Below are positions 41,348 through 50,895 of a stretch of DNA of 54,575 nucleotides, piece by piece. Source of the DNA: Pseudomonadota bacterium. Its GTDB lineage: Bacteria > Pseudomonadota > Gammaproteobacteria > Xanthomonadales > Xanthomonadaceae. How positions within the stretch are numbered: position 1 is the stretch's first letter; each line of letters begins with the position of its first letter. A model generated the notes under the pieces. That model worked only from the letters and a program-made list of their open reading frames with translations. It had not been told where the DNA came from and made no database searches. The stretch covers positions 1 through 54,575 of the forward strand of contig JAFEEL010000063.1 in the NCBI GenBank assembly GCA_018241125.1, written 5' to 3'. The position numbers and the translations under genes were made by a program.

Positions 41348-41361
41348 CGCGACGGACGATC

Positions 41362-41389
41362 ACCGTATCACAGCGCAGGCCGCTGTCAA
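41362..41389 (-). promoter_or_regulatory. Candidate sigma-70 promoter of nrdJa
   Basis: Minus-strand -35 TTGACA (41384-41389), 16-bp spacer, -10 TACGGT (41362-41367), giving a start near 41355. The -35 is perfect; the -10 is poor. Confidence 0.4.
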
Positions 41390-41506
41390 CGTGGCATTGC
41401 AGCAAAAAACGCGCGTATGAATCGGCCCCGCGCCAATGCTCGATTCCGGCACTGCCGCGTACGGCGCGCACGCGTCGTCGCGCTTGCCGAATGGCCGAAC
41501 TCGCAG

Positions 41507-41740
41507 GATGGGTCGAGCGCAAGCGAGACCCATCGATACACAGGGCACATCGAAAAACCTCACGTTCACGTCATCCCGGCGGTGTTCAACGGCGAAGCCG
41601 GTCAAGCCGTGATCCATTTTGATCGTAAACTATTGAAGCAGAATGGGTTCCGGCTTTCGCCGGAACGACGAGCGAAAGCGTGAATCAGCGATTCCACAAT
41701 ACGATCCCGCGACGATGGGTCGATCACGGATCGACCCATC
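41507..41740. repeat. Three palindromic repeats between rsmB and the nrdJa promoter
   Basis: Hairpins at 41507-41534 (GATGGGTC ... GACCCATC), 41647-41666 (GTTCCGGC-TTTC-GCCGGAAC) and 41714-41740 (12-bp stem GATGGGTCGATC with loop ACG). The last abuts the rsmB stop codon and may end that operon, though it has no T-tract. No gene is seen in 41390-41740; its open frames read through these elements. Confidence 0.75.
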
Positions 41741-43078
41741 CTACTTCCGCTCCAGACGCTTGCCCAACAGTGCGTAGTAGAAGCCGTCCATGCCGGCATC
41801 GCCGGGCAGGCGCTGGTGGCCGGGGTGGGCGGCCCGTCCGAAGCGTTCGTCCAGCGGCCGTTCACTGGCATCGGCGTGACGTTGCAGAAAGGCGGCGACG
41901 CGCTGCGCGTTCTCCTGACGCAGGATCGAGCAGGTTGCGTACAGCAGCCGCCCACCCGGTGCGAGCACGCGCCAGCACGCATCCAGCAGGCGATCCTGGA
42001 TTTCGGTGAGCGCGCGCACGTCGTGTTCGCGCCGATGCCACTTGATGTCGGGCTGGCGGCGGATGATGCCGGTGGCCGAACACGGCGCGTCCAGCAACAC
42101 CGCATCGAAGGGTTTTCCATCCCACCACGCATCCACCGCGCCGACATCGGCCACCCGCAAGCGCACGCGCCGGCGCAGGTGCAGCCGATCCAGCCCGGTT
42201 TCGACGCGGCGCATGCGCCGCGCATCGTCGTCGATGGCCAGCAGTTCGATGCCGCCGTCTACCACCGCAACCGCTTCGAGCAGCGCGGCGGTCTTGCCAC
42301 CGGGCGCGCAGCAGGCATCGAGCACGCGCTCGCCGGGGCGCGGCGCGATCGCTGCGACTGCGGCTTGCGCGGCGGCATCCTGCACGGAAATCAGGCCCTC
42401 GCTCCAGCCCGGCAGCATCTCCGGCGGCACCGGCGATTCCAGCCGCAACGCCTGCGGCGGCCAATCCGGCGCGTGCCCCGCAAAACCCGCTTCCCGCAAT
42501 CGCGTCGCGTAGACATCGCGAGCGATCGCGCCGGCATTCACCCGCAGCCACAGCGGCGCGATCGCGTTACCGGCAGCGAGAATCTCCTGCCAGCGCTCCG
42601 GCCAATCGGCGCGCAGTCGGGCCACCAGCCAATCCGGGTACGAGTGCGCGATTGCCGGGTCGGTGCTGGCCGGCAAGGTTTCGCGCGTCGCCCGTCGCAG
42701 CAGCGCGTTGACCAAGCCGACGAAGGCCGGTTTGCGCAAGGATCGCGCGGCCTCGGCGGTCGCCGCGACCGCCGCGTGTGCCGGCAAGGCCAATGCATCG
42801 ATCTGCGCCAGACCGGCCAGCAGCAAGGCTTCCAGCAGGTGTCCGCGCGCCGGCAGCGGTTTGTCCATCCACTGCTTCAACGCGAATCGATAGCGCCGCA
42901 AGTGGCGCAGGGCGTGGAAGCAGATCGCCTCCACCAGCGCACGGTCGCGCGCATCGGCGATGTCGGACAATGCTTGAGCCAGCACCGTCTTCAACGAGCG
43001 GCCCTCGTGCAGCACCGCGTCGATGGCGCGCGCGCTGGCGATCCGCGCCGGCACGCCGGGCTGCGCCGGCGCGCTCAC
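41741..43078 (-). CDS. rsmB: 16S rRNA (cytosine-967-C5)-methyltransferase
   Basis: 445 aa. An N-terminal NusB-like RNA-binding domain ([22 protein letters not shown] ... VNALLRR) is followed by the SAM methyltransferase domain: motif [18 protein letters not shown], motif [12 protein letters not shown] with a catalytic Cys, and motif [18 protein letters not shown] with the second Cys. Domain order and length match RsmB (Sun/Fmu). It is the last gene of def-fmt-rsmB; its start overlaps the fmt stop by 4 bp (ATGA). Confidence 0.96.
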   Translation of the reverse strand: MSAPAQPGVPARIASARAIDAVLHEGRSLKTVLAQALSDIADARDRALVEAICFHALRHLRRYRFALKQWMDKPLPARGHLLEALLLAGLAQIDALALPAHAAVAATAEAARSLRKPAFVGLVNALLRRATRETLPASTDPAIAHSYPDWLVARLRADWPERWQEILAAGNAIAPLWLRVNAGAIARDVYATRLREAGFAGHAPDWPPQALRLESPVPPEMLPGWSEGLISVQDAAAQAAVAAIAPRPGERVLDACCAPGGKTAALLEAVAVVDGGIELLAIDDDARRMRRVETGLDRLHLRRRVRLRVADVGAVDAWWDGKPFDAVLLDAPCSATGIIRRQPDIKWHRREHDVRALTEIQDRLLDACWRVLAPGGRLLYATCSILRQENAQRVAAFLQRHADASERPLDERFGRAAHPGHQRLPGDAGMDGFYYALLGKRLERK

Positions 43079-44004
43079 GCGCGCGTCGAAGCCTTGGCGT
43101 TGAGGTAGTCGCCCACCGGCAGCGCCCGCCCGCCCTCGCGCTGCACCACCAGCAGGCGCAGCACGTCTTGCGCGCAGGCGATATCGATGCCGTCGCGGGT
43201 GGCCGCCAGCACGCTGCCGGGCACAGCCGAATGCGCGACCGCCAGCGGCTTGGCCTGATGGATGCGCAGACGCTCGCCATCGACGATGCCTTCGGCCACC
43301 GGCCAGGGATCGAACGCGCGCACTTTGCGCGCCAGCACCTCGGCGGGCAGGTTCCAGTCCAGCCGCGCCTCGGATTTTTCCAGCTTGCGGGCATAGGTCG
43401 CGCCGCTGGATGGCTGCGGCTGTGCGGCCGGGCGCATGCCCGCGCGCAGCAGCGTCAATCCGTCGGACAGCACTTCGGCACCCAGTTCGGCCAGCCGGTT
43501 GTGCAGGCTGCCGCCGGTATCGTCGGCATCGATGGGCGTGGGCAGCGACAGCAGCACCGGGCCGGTGTCCAGCCCTTCATCCATGCGCATCAGGCACACC
43601 CCGGTTTGCGCATCGCCGGCCTCGATGGCGCGCTGGATCGGCGCCGCGCCGCGCCAGCGCGGCAGCAACGAGGCGTGCACGTTCCAGCAGCCGTGGCGCG
43701 GGATGGCGAGGATCTTGGGCGGCAGCAGCAGGCCGTAGGCGACCACGATCATCAGGTCGGGCTTGAGCTCGGCCAGCGTGTGGCGCTCGGCCGGGGTGCG
43801 CAACGTGACCGGCTGGCGCACTTCCAGCCGGTTGTGCAGGGCCATCTGCTTGACCGGCGATGGCGTCGGCTGGCGACCGCGCCCGGCCGGGCGATCGGGC
43901 TGGGTGTACACCGCTACCACCTGCCCGAACCGCGCCGCGGCGCGCAAGGATGGCAGGGCGAACTCGGGGGTACCGGCGAAGACGATCCGCAACGGCGTGC
44001 TCAT
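43075..44004 (-). CDS. fmt: Methionyl-tRNA formyltransferase
   Basis: Formylates initiator Met-tRNA using 10-formyl-tetrahydrofolate. 309 aa. [15 protein letters not shown], the basic loop [22 protein letters not shown], catalytic [20 protein letters not shown] (Asn-His) and LDTGPVL. The start at 44004 (MSTPLRIVF) overlaps the def stop by 4 bp. The C-terminal OB-like domain that binds tRNA is complete. Confidence 0.97.
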   Translation of the reverse strand: MSTPLRIVFAGTPEFALPSLRAAARFGQVVAVYTQPDRPAGRGRQPTPSPVKQMALHNRLEVRQPVTLRTPAERHTLAELKPDLMIVVAYGLLLPPKILAIPRHGCWNVHASLLPRWRGAAPIQRAIEAGDAQTGVCLMRMDEGLDTGPVLLSLPTPIDADDTGGSLHNRLAELGAEVLSDGLTLLRAGMRPAAQPQPSSGATYARKLEKSEARLDWNLPAEVLARKVRAFDPWPVAEGIVDGERLRIHQAKPLAVAHSAVPGSVLAATRDGIDIACAQDVLRLLVVQREGGRALPVGDYLNAKASTRA

Positions 44005-44558
44005 GCCGATGCCGCGTGCGCGGGCACTTTCGCGGTGCCGGCTTCGGCGGCCTTGGCCGCGGCTTCCTTGCGCGCCTTGGCAAGTTTTTTCTTCACCAGA
44101 TCGCGCTTGAGCGGCGACAGGTAATCGACGAAAAGTTTTCCGGCCAGATGATCGAGCTCGTGCTGGATGCACACCGCCAGCACGCCCTGCGCTTCGAGCT
44201 CGAACGGCTGGCCGTCGCGGTCGAGGGCGCGCACGCGCACGCGGTTGGCGCGGTGCACGTCAGCGTAGATGCCCGGCACCGACAGGCAGCCTTCCTGATA
44301 GACCTGCTCGCCGTCGCGCTCGAGGATTTCCGGGTTGATGAAGGCCATCGGCGCAGCGCCGTTCTCGGACACGTCCAGCACCAGCAGGCGCTGGTGCACG
44401 TCCACTTGGGTGGCCGCCAAACCGATGCCGGGCGCGGCGTACATCGTTTCCAGCATGTCGTCGATCAATGCGCGCAGGGCGTCGTCCACCACCGCCACCG
44501 GCTTGGCCACGGTGCGCAGACGCGGGTCGGGAAACTCGAGGATGTTCAGCTTGGCCAT
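44001..44558 (-). CDS. def: Peptide deformylase
   Basis: Removes the N-formyl group from nascent proteins; metal-dependent. 185 aa. The three signature motifs are intact: [17 protein letters not shown] (metal Cys) and [14 protein letters not shown] (two metal His and catalytic Glu). A Lys/Ala-rich tail after [12 protein letters not shown] extends past the usual ~170 aa. The start at 44558 ([10 protein letters not shown]) is by family. First gene of the def-fmt-rsmB chain; divergent from the LysM gene. Confidence 0.97.
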   Translation of the reverse strand: MAKLNILEFPDPRLRTVAKPVAVVDDALRALIDDMLETMYAAPGIGLAATQVDVHQRLLVLDVSENGAAPMAFINPEILERDGEQVYQEGCLSVPGIYADVHRANRVRVRALDRDGQPFELEAQGVLAVCIQHELDHLAGKLFVDYLSPLKRDLVKKKLAKARKEAAAKAAEAGTAKVPAHAASA

Positions 44559-44692
44559 GGCTCGAAGATGGGGCGCTAAGGCGCGGCGCACAAGGCCCGC
44601 GAGCCCATTGTAACGCCGGCGCTTGCATTTGGTCGGGGAAAATGGTCAATATGCCCGGCAACCTGCCCGGGGAAATCAGGTAGATAGCCGCC

Positions 44693-45853
44693 ATGTTGAA
44701 TCGAATGCTTGCGCTCGTGAGCGCCTCGCTGTTGACCGTTGCCTCCTACGCCCTCGCGGCGGATCTGCGCACCGACCACCCAGACACGTACGTCGTCAAG
44801 AAGGGCGACACGCTCTGGAACATTTCCGCGCGCTTTCTGAACAAGCCGTGGCTATGGCCGGAGATCTGGCACGCCAATCCACAGATCCACAACCCGCACC
44901 TGATCTACCCGGGTGACGTGCTGAGCCTGAAGTACATCGACGGCAAGCCGCAGGTAGAGATGACGCGCGGCGTGGCACTGGGCCCGGCGGTGGATACCAT
45001 CCCGCTGTCGCAGGTCGAGGACTTCCTCAAGAATCTGCGCGTGATCGACAACCCCAAGACCTTGCCGTACATCGTCGGTCTGGAAGAAGATCAGGTGCGC
45101 GTGACCAACGGCCAGCTCGCCTACGCACGCGGCATCCCCAACGCACAGCCCGGCGACATGTTCGCCATCGTCCGCCCGACGGTCGCCTACGGTCGCAATC
45201 ACCGCGGTTCGGGCGAGTACCAGCTGCGCAGCGACGATCTCGACTTCCGCGGCAACAAGCTCAACGGCACCAACTGGAACAACTACTGGAAGGACGTTTC
45301 CTACGGTCGCCGCGGCCAGCCCGACTATCTGGGGACCGAGATGAAGGAGATGTCGCTGGCGCAAGTCACCCGCGCGCAAGGCCACGGCATCGAGACCACC
45401 ACCTTGCTGTTGATGGGCGGTGGCGCCGAGGTGCGTACCGGTGATCGGCTGGTGCCGGTCGAGGCGCAGCCCTACGACCTGCAGTTCTTCCCGCACCCGC
45501 CCAAGCAGCAGGCCACGACCGCCGACTACACGCGCTATCGCGTGATCGGCGTGCCCGACAACATCGCCGCCGCCGGCCCGCGCGAGGTCGTCGCCATCTC
45601 CGGCGGCAAGCTGGACAACATCGACAACGGCACGGTGTTCTCGGTATGGCGGATCGGCTCCAACGCCGCCGATCACGTCGCCCACCACAATGCCCTGGCC
45701 GCCGACCACGACCGCGTCAAGCTGGCCGATGAATACGAAGGGCATGTGATGGTGTTCCGCGCCTTCGATCGGATGAGCTACGCGCTGGTGATGGACGGCA
45801 CCAAGGACATGCAGGTCGGCGACATCCTCAAGCACCCGGACGCCACCCGTTGA
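44693..45853 (+). CDS. Secreted LysM-domain protein
   Basis: 386 aa. Signal peptide MLNRMLALVSASLLTVASYALAA. One LysM peptidoglycan-binding domain at about residues 29-78 (DTYVVKKGDTLWNISARFLN ... PQIHNPHLIYPGDVLSL). The rest is a conserved domain of unknown function rich in beta strands. This gene regularly lies beside def and dprA in xanthomonads and many proteobacteria. Cell-envelope association is inferred from the LysM. Divergent from def by 134 bp. Confidence 0.92.
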   Translation: MLNRMLALVSASLLTVASYALAADLRTDHPDTYVVKKGDTLWNISARFLNKPWLWPEIWHANPQIHNPHLIYPGDVLSLKYIDGKPQVEMTRGVALGPAVDTIPLSQVEDFLKNLRVIDNPKTLPYIVGLEEDQVRVTNGQLAYARGIPNAQPGDMFAIVRPTVAYGRNHRGSGEYQLRSDDLDFRGNKLNGTNWNNYWKDVSYGRRGQPDYLGTEMKEMSLAQVTRAQGHGIETTTLLLMGGGAEVRTGDRLVPVEAQPYDLQFFPHPPKQQATTADYTRYRVIGVPDNIAAAGPREVVAISGGKLDNIDNGTVFSVWRIGSNAADHVAHHNALAADHDRVKLADEYEGHVMVFRAFDRMSYALVMDGTKDMQVGDILKHPDATR

Positions 45854-45887
45854 TGCATGAACGGCGGCCAGGGATGCGCCGCCGGCC

Positions 45888-47033
45888 ATGACCCGTCACC
45901 GCGACATCGCCAACGCCCGCGCCTGGATTGCGCTGATCCACGCGGGCGTTGCCGTTTCTGCGCTGCGCGCAGCGCTGGAGGAAGCCGGCAGCGCCGCTGC
46001 CGCGCTCGACCTGCCGGATGCCCGCTGGCAGGCGTTGGGTGCCAAGGCCGACACGCTGGCACGGCTGCGCAACGATCCGCCGCCAGCGCACTGTCTGGCG
46101 TGGCTGGAAGTCGACCGCCACCATCTGCTGGGCTGGGACGACCCCGACTACCCCGCGCTGCTGCGCCGCTTCCCGAGTCCGCCGGCGGCGTTGTTCGTCG
46201 AAGGCGACGCCGATCTGCTCTGGCACCCGCAGGTGGCGGTGGTCGGCAGTCGCAACGCCAGCGCCGGCGGCATCGACAACGCCCGCGACTTTTCCCGCGC
46301 GCTGGCCGCGTCCGGGTTGGTGGTGACCAGCGGCATGGCCGAGGGCATCGACGCGGCCGCACACGCCGCGGCGCTGGACGCCGGCGTGCCCACCGTGGCG
46401 GTGGTCGGCACCGGCACCGATGTCGCTTACCCGCGCAGCCACGCCCGGCTGGCGGCGCGCATTCGTGCGCACGGCGCGCTCGTCAGCGAGTTCCTGCCCG
46501 GCACGCCGGCGCGGCGCGAGCACTTCCCGATGCGCAACCGCATCATCGCCGGGTTGGCGCTGGGCACGCTGGTAATCGAGGCCGCCGACCGCAGCGGCGC
46601 GCTGATCACCGCGCGGCTGGCCGGCGAGGCCGGGCGCGAGGTGTTCGCGGTACCCGGCTCGATCCACAACCCACTGGCGCGCGGCTGCCATCGCCTGATC
46701 CGGCAAGGCGCCGCGCTGGTCGAGGACGCCCGCGAGGTGATCGCCGCGCTCGGGCCGGTGGCCGCCGAGCTGGCCGATGGCCTGCGCGCACGGCTGGCCG
46801 ACGCGACGGTTGCGGCGGCCAGCACAGCCGGCACGGATTCCGCGGCCGCGAATGCAGCGACCGACGACCCCGACCACGCCCGCGTGCTGGCCGCGCTCGG
46901 CCACGATCCGGTCGCCATCGACACTCTCGTGGCACGCACGGGATTGACGGTGCCGCAACTGTCCTCCATCCTTTTGCTCATGGAGTTGCAAGGTCGGGTG
47001 AGCGCCGCACACGGACGCTACGCCCGCAGGTAA
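45888..47033 (+). CDS. dprA: DNA-processing protein DprA (Smf)
   Basis: Loads RecA on incoming single-stranded DNA in natural transformation. 381 aa. The Rossmann-fold core has [101 protein letters not shown] and [10 protein letters not shown]-terminal winged helix ([35 protein letters not shown]) is present. Good evidence that the host retains transformation machinery, though other com genes are outside the window. Confidence 0.96.
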   Translation: MTRHRDIANARAWIALIHAGVAVSALRAALEEAGSAAAALDLPDARWQALGAKADTLARLRNDPPPAHCLAWLEVDRHHLLGWDDPDYPALLRRFPSPPAALFVEGDADLLWHPQVAVVGSRNASAGGIDNARDFSRALAASGLVVTSGMAEGIDAAAHAAALDAGVPTVAVVGTGTDVAYPRSHARLAARIRAHGALVSEFLPGTPARREHFPMRNRIIAGLALGTLVIEAADRSGALITARLAGEAGREVFAVPGSIHNPLARGCHRLIRQGAALVEDAREVIAALGPVAAELADGLRARLADATVAAASTAGTDSAAANAATDDPDHARVLAALGHDPVAIDTLVARTGLTVPQLSSILLLMELQGRVSAAHGRYARR

Positions 47034-47077
47034 GTCCGGCAGCCCCAACCACCGCGCACAGCGCAGGCGGCAGAGGA

Positions 47078-47557
47078 ATGAAAGAAGAAACGATTCTGGA
47101 TGTCTTGCTGTACCTGTTCGAGCACTATTTCTACGCCGACCCGGAAGCGGTCGCGGATCGCGACTCCCTGCAGAACGGCCTGCTCCAGGCCGGTTTCTCG
47201 CGCAGCGAAATCAACAAGGCCTTCGACTGGCTCGACGACCTGTCGCGCCAGCGCCCGGCCTCGGCGCAGCCGTGCAACGCGGTCGGCCCGGTCCGCCTGT
47301 ACGTCGAGCCGGAGCTGGCCAAGCTCGATACCGAAGCGCTGGGCTTTTTGATGTTCCTCGAACAACAGGGCATCCTCGACGCCGCCCAGCGCGAGCTGGT
47401 GATCGACCGGGTGATCGCGCTCGATCAGGAGCAGGTCGAGCTGGACGACCTGAAGTGGGTGGTGCTGATGGTGCTGTTCAACCAGCCCGGCGCGGAAGCC
47501 GCCTTCGCGTGGATGGAAACCCAGATTTTCGACGACGAGCCCGAGCCGCTGCACTGA
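47078..47557 (+). CDS. smg: Smg/DUF494 family protein
   Basis: 159 aa. [25 protein letters not shown] at the N-terminus and [30 protein letters not shown] at the C-terminus are the DUF494 signatures. The family is acidic, cytoplasmic, and of unknown function, and normally lies directly after dprA, as here (44 bp). The ATG at 47078 was chosen by family; the frame itself is open back through dprA. Confidence 0.92.
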   Translation: MKEETILDVLLYLFEHYFYADPEAVADRDSLQNGLLQAGFSRSEINKAFDWLDDLSRQRPASAQPCNAVGPVRLYVEPELAKLDTEALGFLMFLEQQGILDAAQRELVIDRVIALDQEQVELDDLKWVVLMVLFNQPGAEAAFAWMETQIFDDEPEPLH

Positions 47558-47620
47558 AGGTTGCCTTTACGCCCGCTACCGCAAAATCACGGGTTCCCGT
47601 ACTCGACCCCCGATGTTGCG

Positions 47621-48220
47621 ATGGCGCTCAATCCCTGTTCCGAATGCCGCAACCCGGTGAGCGAGAAGGCCGCCGCGTGCCCGCGGTGCGGTTGCCCCGC
47701 GCCTGTCGAATCGGCAAGTGCCAGTGACCCGCGGCCACCGACGCCTCCGCCTCTGCCGCTGAGCCCAGCGCCAGTCGCTGCCGCACCGGCCACCAGCGCC
47801 ATTCCGCGCAAGGTCATCATCCTGATCGTATTGATCGTCGTGCTTTTCCAAGCGGTCTGGGTGATGCGACTGATCACTGCGATCCTCATCCCGGCCCAGC
47901 AGGACTACAAGATCCGCGAAAAAGTCAGCGAAGGAGCAATCTTGGGTGACGGCAGCAAGACCGCCATGGCGGAGTTTTATTCGAACAAAAACTCATTCCC
48001 GAGTGCCAACGCCTCGGCGGGCGTGGCCACCGCCACCAGCATCGTCGGCAACTATGGTTCGAACGCCACCGATGCCGATGGGCAGGTCACGGTAATGAAA
48101 GAAGGCAGAGTGCTCACCTTCAAGCCTGCTGGAAGCTCTGGTTCGACGACTTGGGCCTGCACCACCGCATCGGGCTCAACGGTAAGCGCCAAATACCGAC
48201 CAACGATCTGCCGCCCTTGA
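47621..48220 (+). CDS. Zinc-ribbon protein with one TM helix and pilin-like C-terminal domain
   Basis: 199 aa. Residues 5-25 form a zinc ribbon (NPCSECRNPVSEKAAACPRCGC, four Cys in two Cys-x2-Cys pairs). A Pro-rich linker follows, then a single TM segment (KVIILIVLIVVLFQAVWVM). The C-terminal domain (REKVSEGAILGDGSKTAMAEFYSNKNSFPSANASAGV) resembles the globular part of type IV pilins. This arrangement puts the ribbon in the cytoplasm and the pilin-like fold outside, as seen in small zinc-ribbon/pilin proteins. Function unknown. ATG 47561 is an alternative start. Confidence 0.65.
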   Translation: MALNPCSECRNPVSEKAAACPRCGCPAPVESASASDPRPPTPPPLPLSPAPVAAAPATSAIPRKVIILIVLIVVLFQAVWVMRLITAILIPAQQDYKIREKVSEGAILGDGSKTAMAEFYSNKNSFPSANASAGVATATSIVGNYGSNATDADGQVTVMKEGRVLTFKPAGSSGSTTWACTTASGSTVSAKYRPTICRP

Positions 48221-48355
48221 TACCGCACGATCGGCGTTCGTCGCCGGCGCATGGCAGTCGGTCGCCGTTGCGCTTCAACGACGCACAGATGCCGCGCAGG
48301 TCGGCGCGTTGCGATAGGGCAGCAGCACCTTTCATCACTGAGGAGACATTTGCTG

Positions 48356-48823
48356 ATGTCTGAAGCCACGTGGCATTACGTCGACAATGCCGGCCAGCGG
48401 CAGGGGCCGGTTGCTGCCGGGTTCATGCAGGCCGCATTTCGCGACGGTCGCCTGCGGCCCGAATCGCTGGTTTGGCGCGCAGGGCTTGCGCAATGGGTGT
48501 CGTTGCATGGCGTCGCGTTCGAGATGGGTCTGGGTGCCGTGCCGCCACCCATTCCGGCCCCACCGGCTGCAACCAGACCGCTGGGGAGCGACCCCACGAT
48601 GCGAATGCTGCTCCCGGTGGGTCGGTCGCCGTGGGCGATTGCGGCCGGATACCTCGGATTGCTTGCCGTGACCGGAATTTTCGCCCCGTTCGCATTGGTG
48701 ACCGGGATCATCGCGGTGATCGACATCAAGAAACACCCCGACACGCACGGCATGGGCCGCGCGATCTTCGGCATCGTGATGGGTGGCGCGGTTACCGGCC
48801 TGATCGCCTTCTTGTTGCTCTGA
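48356..48823 (+). CDS. GYF_2-domain membrane protein with DUF4190-type TM pair
   Basis: 155 aa. The N-terminal GYF_2 domain (WHYVDNAGQRQGPVAAGFMQ ... SLVWRAGLAQWVSL) is followed by a Pro-rich linker and two TM helices (AIAAGYLGLLAVTGIFAPFALVTGIIAVI; AIFGIVMGGAVTGLIAFLLL) of DUF4190 type. GAGGAG about 10 bp before ATG 48356 fixes the start. GYF domains bind proline-rich peptides; the neighbouring Pro-rich linkers could be ligands (inference). Confidence 0.75.
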   Translation: MSEATWHYVDNAGQRQGPVAAGFMQAAFRDGRLRPESLVWRAGLAQWVSLHGVAFEMGLGAVPPPIPAPPAATRPLGSDPTMRMLLPVGRSPWAIAAGYLGLLAVTGIFAPFALVTGIIAVIDIKKHPDTHGMGRAIFGIVMGGAVTGLIAFLLL

Positions 48824-48987
48824 CGTTGATGCGCCGGCTTGACAGCCTCGCCATTCAGGGCGCGTAGTTGCCAAAGGGGACGGTGCGGCCGGTCGTGCGC
48901 CCGCGCCGGGATTCGGTGCCGGCGCCGGCGGTCGGTTGGCGTCGCTTCGTCACGACAACCTTTCAATTCCGCATGGGGAGCCGATCA

Positions 48988-49869
48988 ATGGACGAACAAT
49001 GGTTCTACAGCCGTCAGGGCAACCAGACGGGCCCGGTCTCGATGGAAAAGCTCCGCGAACTGGCCGCCGCCGGGCAACTGTCCCCCGATGACATGGTCTG
49101 GCGCGAGGGGATGCCGGAGTGGATCGCGGCCCGTACCCTGTCGAGTGTGTTTCCACCGCGTGCGAGCGCGCCAGCGCCCTCCGCGCCCTCCGCGCCCTCC
49201 GCGCGCACCACGGCCCCGAGCGCCTCCGATGCAGCGCCCTGGGGCAGGTTCCTGTTTCTGGCACCCGTGCTGAAATATTTTTCCGAGGACGGGGGGCTGC
49301 GGCCCTTCGTGGCCGAAGCCTACCGCGTGATCGCGGGCTTTTTCATCATCGCCGGACTGTACGTGACCGGCGCGGCGATGAAAGGGATGGGCGACTGGCA
49401 GATCCGCGACTTGCCGGCAAAACTGCTGCTGTTCATCGCGGTCTGGGCGTGCATCGTCGCGGCCGTGCAGATCCTGCTGATCCGCTCGGCGAACATCGCC
49501 AGCCTGCCCAAATCCGAGTTCACCGTCATCCCCATCGTCTCGATCGTATTTCGGTCCATAGGCGAAGTCTATGCATCGGGCATCTTGATCGCGGGTTTGA
49601 CCATCGCCATCTTCGCGCTGTTTTCCGATGACGCCGCCGGGATGCTGGCTGCGGCGCCCATACCCGGCACAGGCAGCATCGGCGGGTTCGTCGCCAATGC
49701 GGCCAGTTCGGTGTGGACGCACATCGTGGCAGCCTTCATGGTGCTGGGCGCCACGGCGTTTCTTGCCCTCTTTTACTTGGTGTCCTTCTATCTGCTCGCC
49801 GAGGCCACCCTGGTGGTCGTGGACATCGCGCGCAACGTTCGCGCCCTGCGGGAATCGGCCAAGGCGTGA
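48988..49869 (+). CDS. GYF_2-domain polytopic membrane protein
   Basis: 293 aa. The N-terminal GYF_2 domain (QWFYSRQGNQTGPVSMEKLRELAAAGQLSPDDMVWREGMPEW) is followed by an Ala/Pro/Ser repeat linker (APSAPSAPSAR), then about four TM segments in a DUF4282-like membrane domain ending VVVDIARNVRALRESA. GGGGAG seven bases upstream supports ATG 48988. A second GYF paralogue in a row with the preceding gene suggests a common membrane assembly; function unknown. Confidence 0.75.
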   Translation: MDEQWFYSRQGNQTGPVSMEKLRELAAAGQLSPDDMVWREGMPEWIAARTLSSVFPPRASAPAPSAPSAPSARTTAPSASDAAPWGRFLFLAPVLKYFSEDGGLRPFVAEAYRVIAGFFIIAGLYVTGAAMKGMGDWQIRDLPAKLLLFIAVWACIVAAVQILLIRSANIASLPKSEFTVIPIVSIVFRSIGEVYASGILIAGLTIAIFALFSDDAAGMLAAAPIPGTGSIGGFVANAASSVWTHIVAAFMVLGATAFLALFYLVSFYLLAEATLVVVDIARNVRALRESAKA

Positions 49870-50017
49870 TCGCAGCGGGCAATACGGGACAGCCTACGGT
49901 ATTCGGCACTGCACCGCGGTTTGGGCCGCTGGTGCGCACGGAATGACGCCGGGCAGAGTTGGCGCTCAACCCGTGCGCACTGGTCGCGGAAGCGCCCGAC
50001 GCCGGCGCTGCGACCCT

Positions 50018-50362
50018 TCACGCCGCCCTGAGCACGAAATCCACGTGCACCGCGTCGTATGGGAACTCGATGCCGCCGTCGGTGCGACGCAGCACGCCGG
50101 CGTTCAACAGCGCGGTCACGTCGCCATGCACCGCCTTGACGTCGCGCCCCACGCGCCGCGCCGCCTCGCGGATGGACACGGCTCCCGCGCCGCACAGCGT
50201 CTTGAGCAATTCCCAGCGCTTGGCCGTCAGCACGCGCCACAGCAGTTCAGGCGTGGCGAAACGGATCCGCGCCGCCTTCTCGCCCTTGCCGGTTTTCCAG
50301 GCGCGCGAGAACGCGGCCAGAGAATCGTCCAGCGACGCCACTTCAAGAATCACGGTTTTCAT
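50018..50362 (-). CDS. Winged-helix DNA-binding antitoxin candidate (HVO_A0114-like)
   Basis: 114 aa. A winged-helix core is visible in ELLWRVLTAKRWELLKTLCGAGAVSIREAARRVGRDVKAVHGDVTALLNAGVL and a beta wing in RTDGGIEFPYDAVHVDFVL. This matches the DNA-binding partner often encoded with TumE/DUF6516 toxins. Its start (50362) lies 20 bp inside the toxin gene, so translation is coupled. Here the toxin gene comes first. Likely represses its own promoter; inferred. Confidence 0.75.
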   Translation of the reverse strand: MKTVILEVASLDDSLAAFSRAWKTGKGEKAARIRFATPELLWRVLTAKRWELLKTLCGAGAVSIREAARRVGRDVKAVHGDVTALLNAGVLRRTDGGIEFPYDAVHVDFVLRAA

Positions 50363-50639
50363 GGTTCCACCTCGCAATTTCGGCCTTGAAATCGGCCACC
50401 AGCTGATCCGGACCCGAGAACACAATGGGCGACTCCACACCGCCGACATGCCGGTGATCGCCTTTGCCACGCTCGTTGTCGAAGCGCACGACGCATACGC
50501 CATGCACCACGTAGGCCAGTCGGTACTGGTAGCCATGCGTGCTCGGAGAAACCGGCTGCGGCACCCGCCACAGCACCAGTTCCACGAAAGAGTGCTCGTC
50601 GAACAGATCGCGGCGGTCGATCAGCAGCTCGGCTTGCAT
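50343..50639 (-). CDS. TumE/DUF6516-family toxin candidate
   Basis: 98 aa. MQAELLIDRRDLFDEHSFVELVLWRVPQPVSPSTHGYQYRLAYVVHGVCVVRFDNERGKGDHRH is characteristic of the family; the FDNERGKGDHRH block is the most conserved part and likely carries active residues. Family proteins are paired with a DNA-binding antitoxin, as here. The start at 50639 is preferred to 50702 because homology begins at MQAELL. The mode of toxicity is not stated by the sequence. Confidence 0.75.
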   Translation of the reverse strand: MQAELLIDRRDLFDEHSFVELVLWRVPQPVSPSTHGYQYRLAYVVHGVCVVRFDNERGKGDHRHVGGVESPIVFSGPDQLVADFKAEIARWNHENRDS

Positions 50640-50646
50640 GTTGGAG

Positions 50647-50675
50647 AATATGCCAACGACCACAATCGTTGTCAA
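50647..50675 (-). promoter_or_regulatory. Promoter and putative operator of the toxin-antitoxin pair
   Basis: Minus-strand -35 TTGACA (50670-50675), 17-bp spacer, -10 CATATT (50647-50652). An inverted repeat AACGA-N6-TCGTT (50655-50670) fills the spacer and is a plausible operator. The expected start falls about one base from the toxin ATG (50639), so the message may be leaderless; no SD is visible. Confidence 0.6.
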
Positions 50676-50895
50676 TAACTCCAACACGCGCAAGCGCCGC
50701 ATGGCGGGTGTAGCGGGTTGGAACGATCGACCAAACGCGCACCCGGCTTGACAGCCCCGCCTTCCGTGATGCCTTAATGAAAAAGGGGAAGGCGCGGCCC
50801 GCTGTCACGGCATGCCGGGTCTTGGGGCTTGCGCCGGCGGTCTTCCGCCCCCACCCAACCCTCCATCGCAAGCGGGGGGAGGGCTTTGCTTTTTT

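Larger units (their letters stand above)
41059..41355 (-). promoter_or_regulatory. Long 5' leader of nrdJa
   Basis: Nearly 300 nt between the predicted transcription start and the nrdJa ATG. It is GC-rich, holds a small ORF with a strong SD (41142-41249) and stem-forming GC blocks, including one around 41185-41215. I looked for a cobalamin riboswitch and did not find its conserved GCCACTG box or the GGGAA-type core. Confidence 0.4.

Noticed and set aside
41059-41355. Cobalamin riboswitch before nrdJa
   Set aside because: No GCCACTG box or conserved core could be found on the minus strand, so only a long leader is reported.
41360-41617. 85-aa minus-strand ORF before the nrdJa promoter
   Set aside because: It reads through two palindromic repeats and the promoter region, with no SD.
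41714-41740. Intrinsic terminator of rsmB
   Set aside because: The stem is excellent but no T-tract follows on the minus strand, and GATGGGTCGA recurs at 41507, so it is listed as a repeat.
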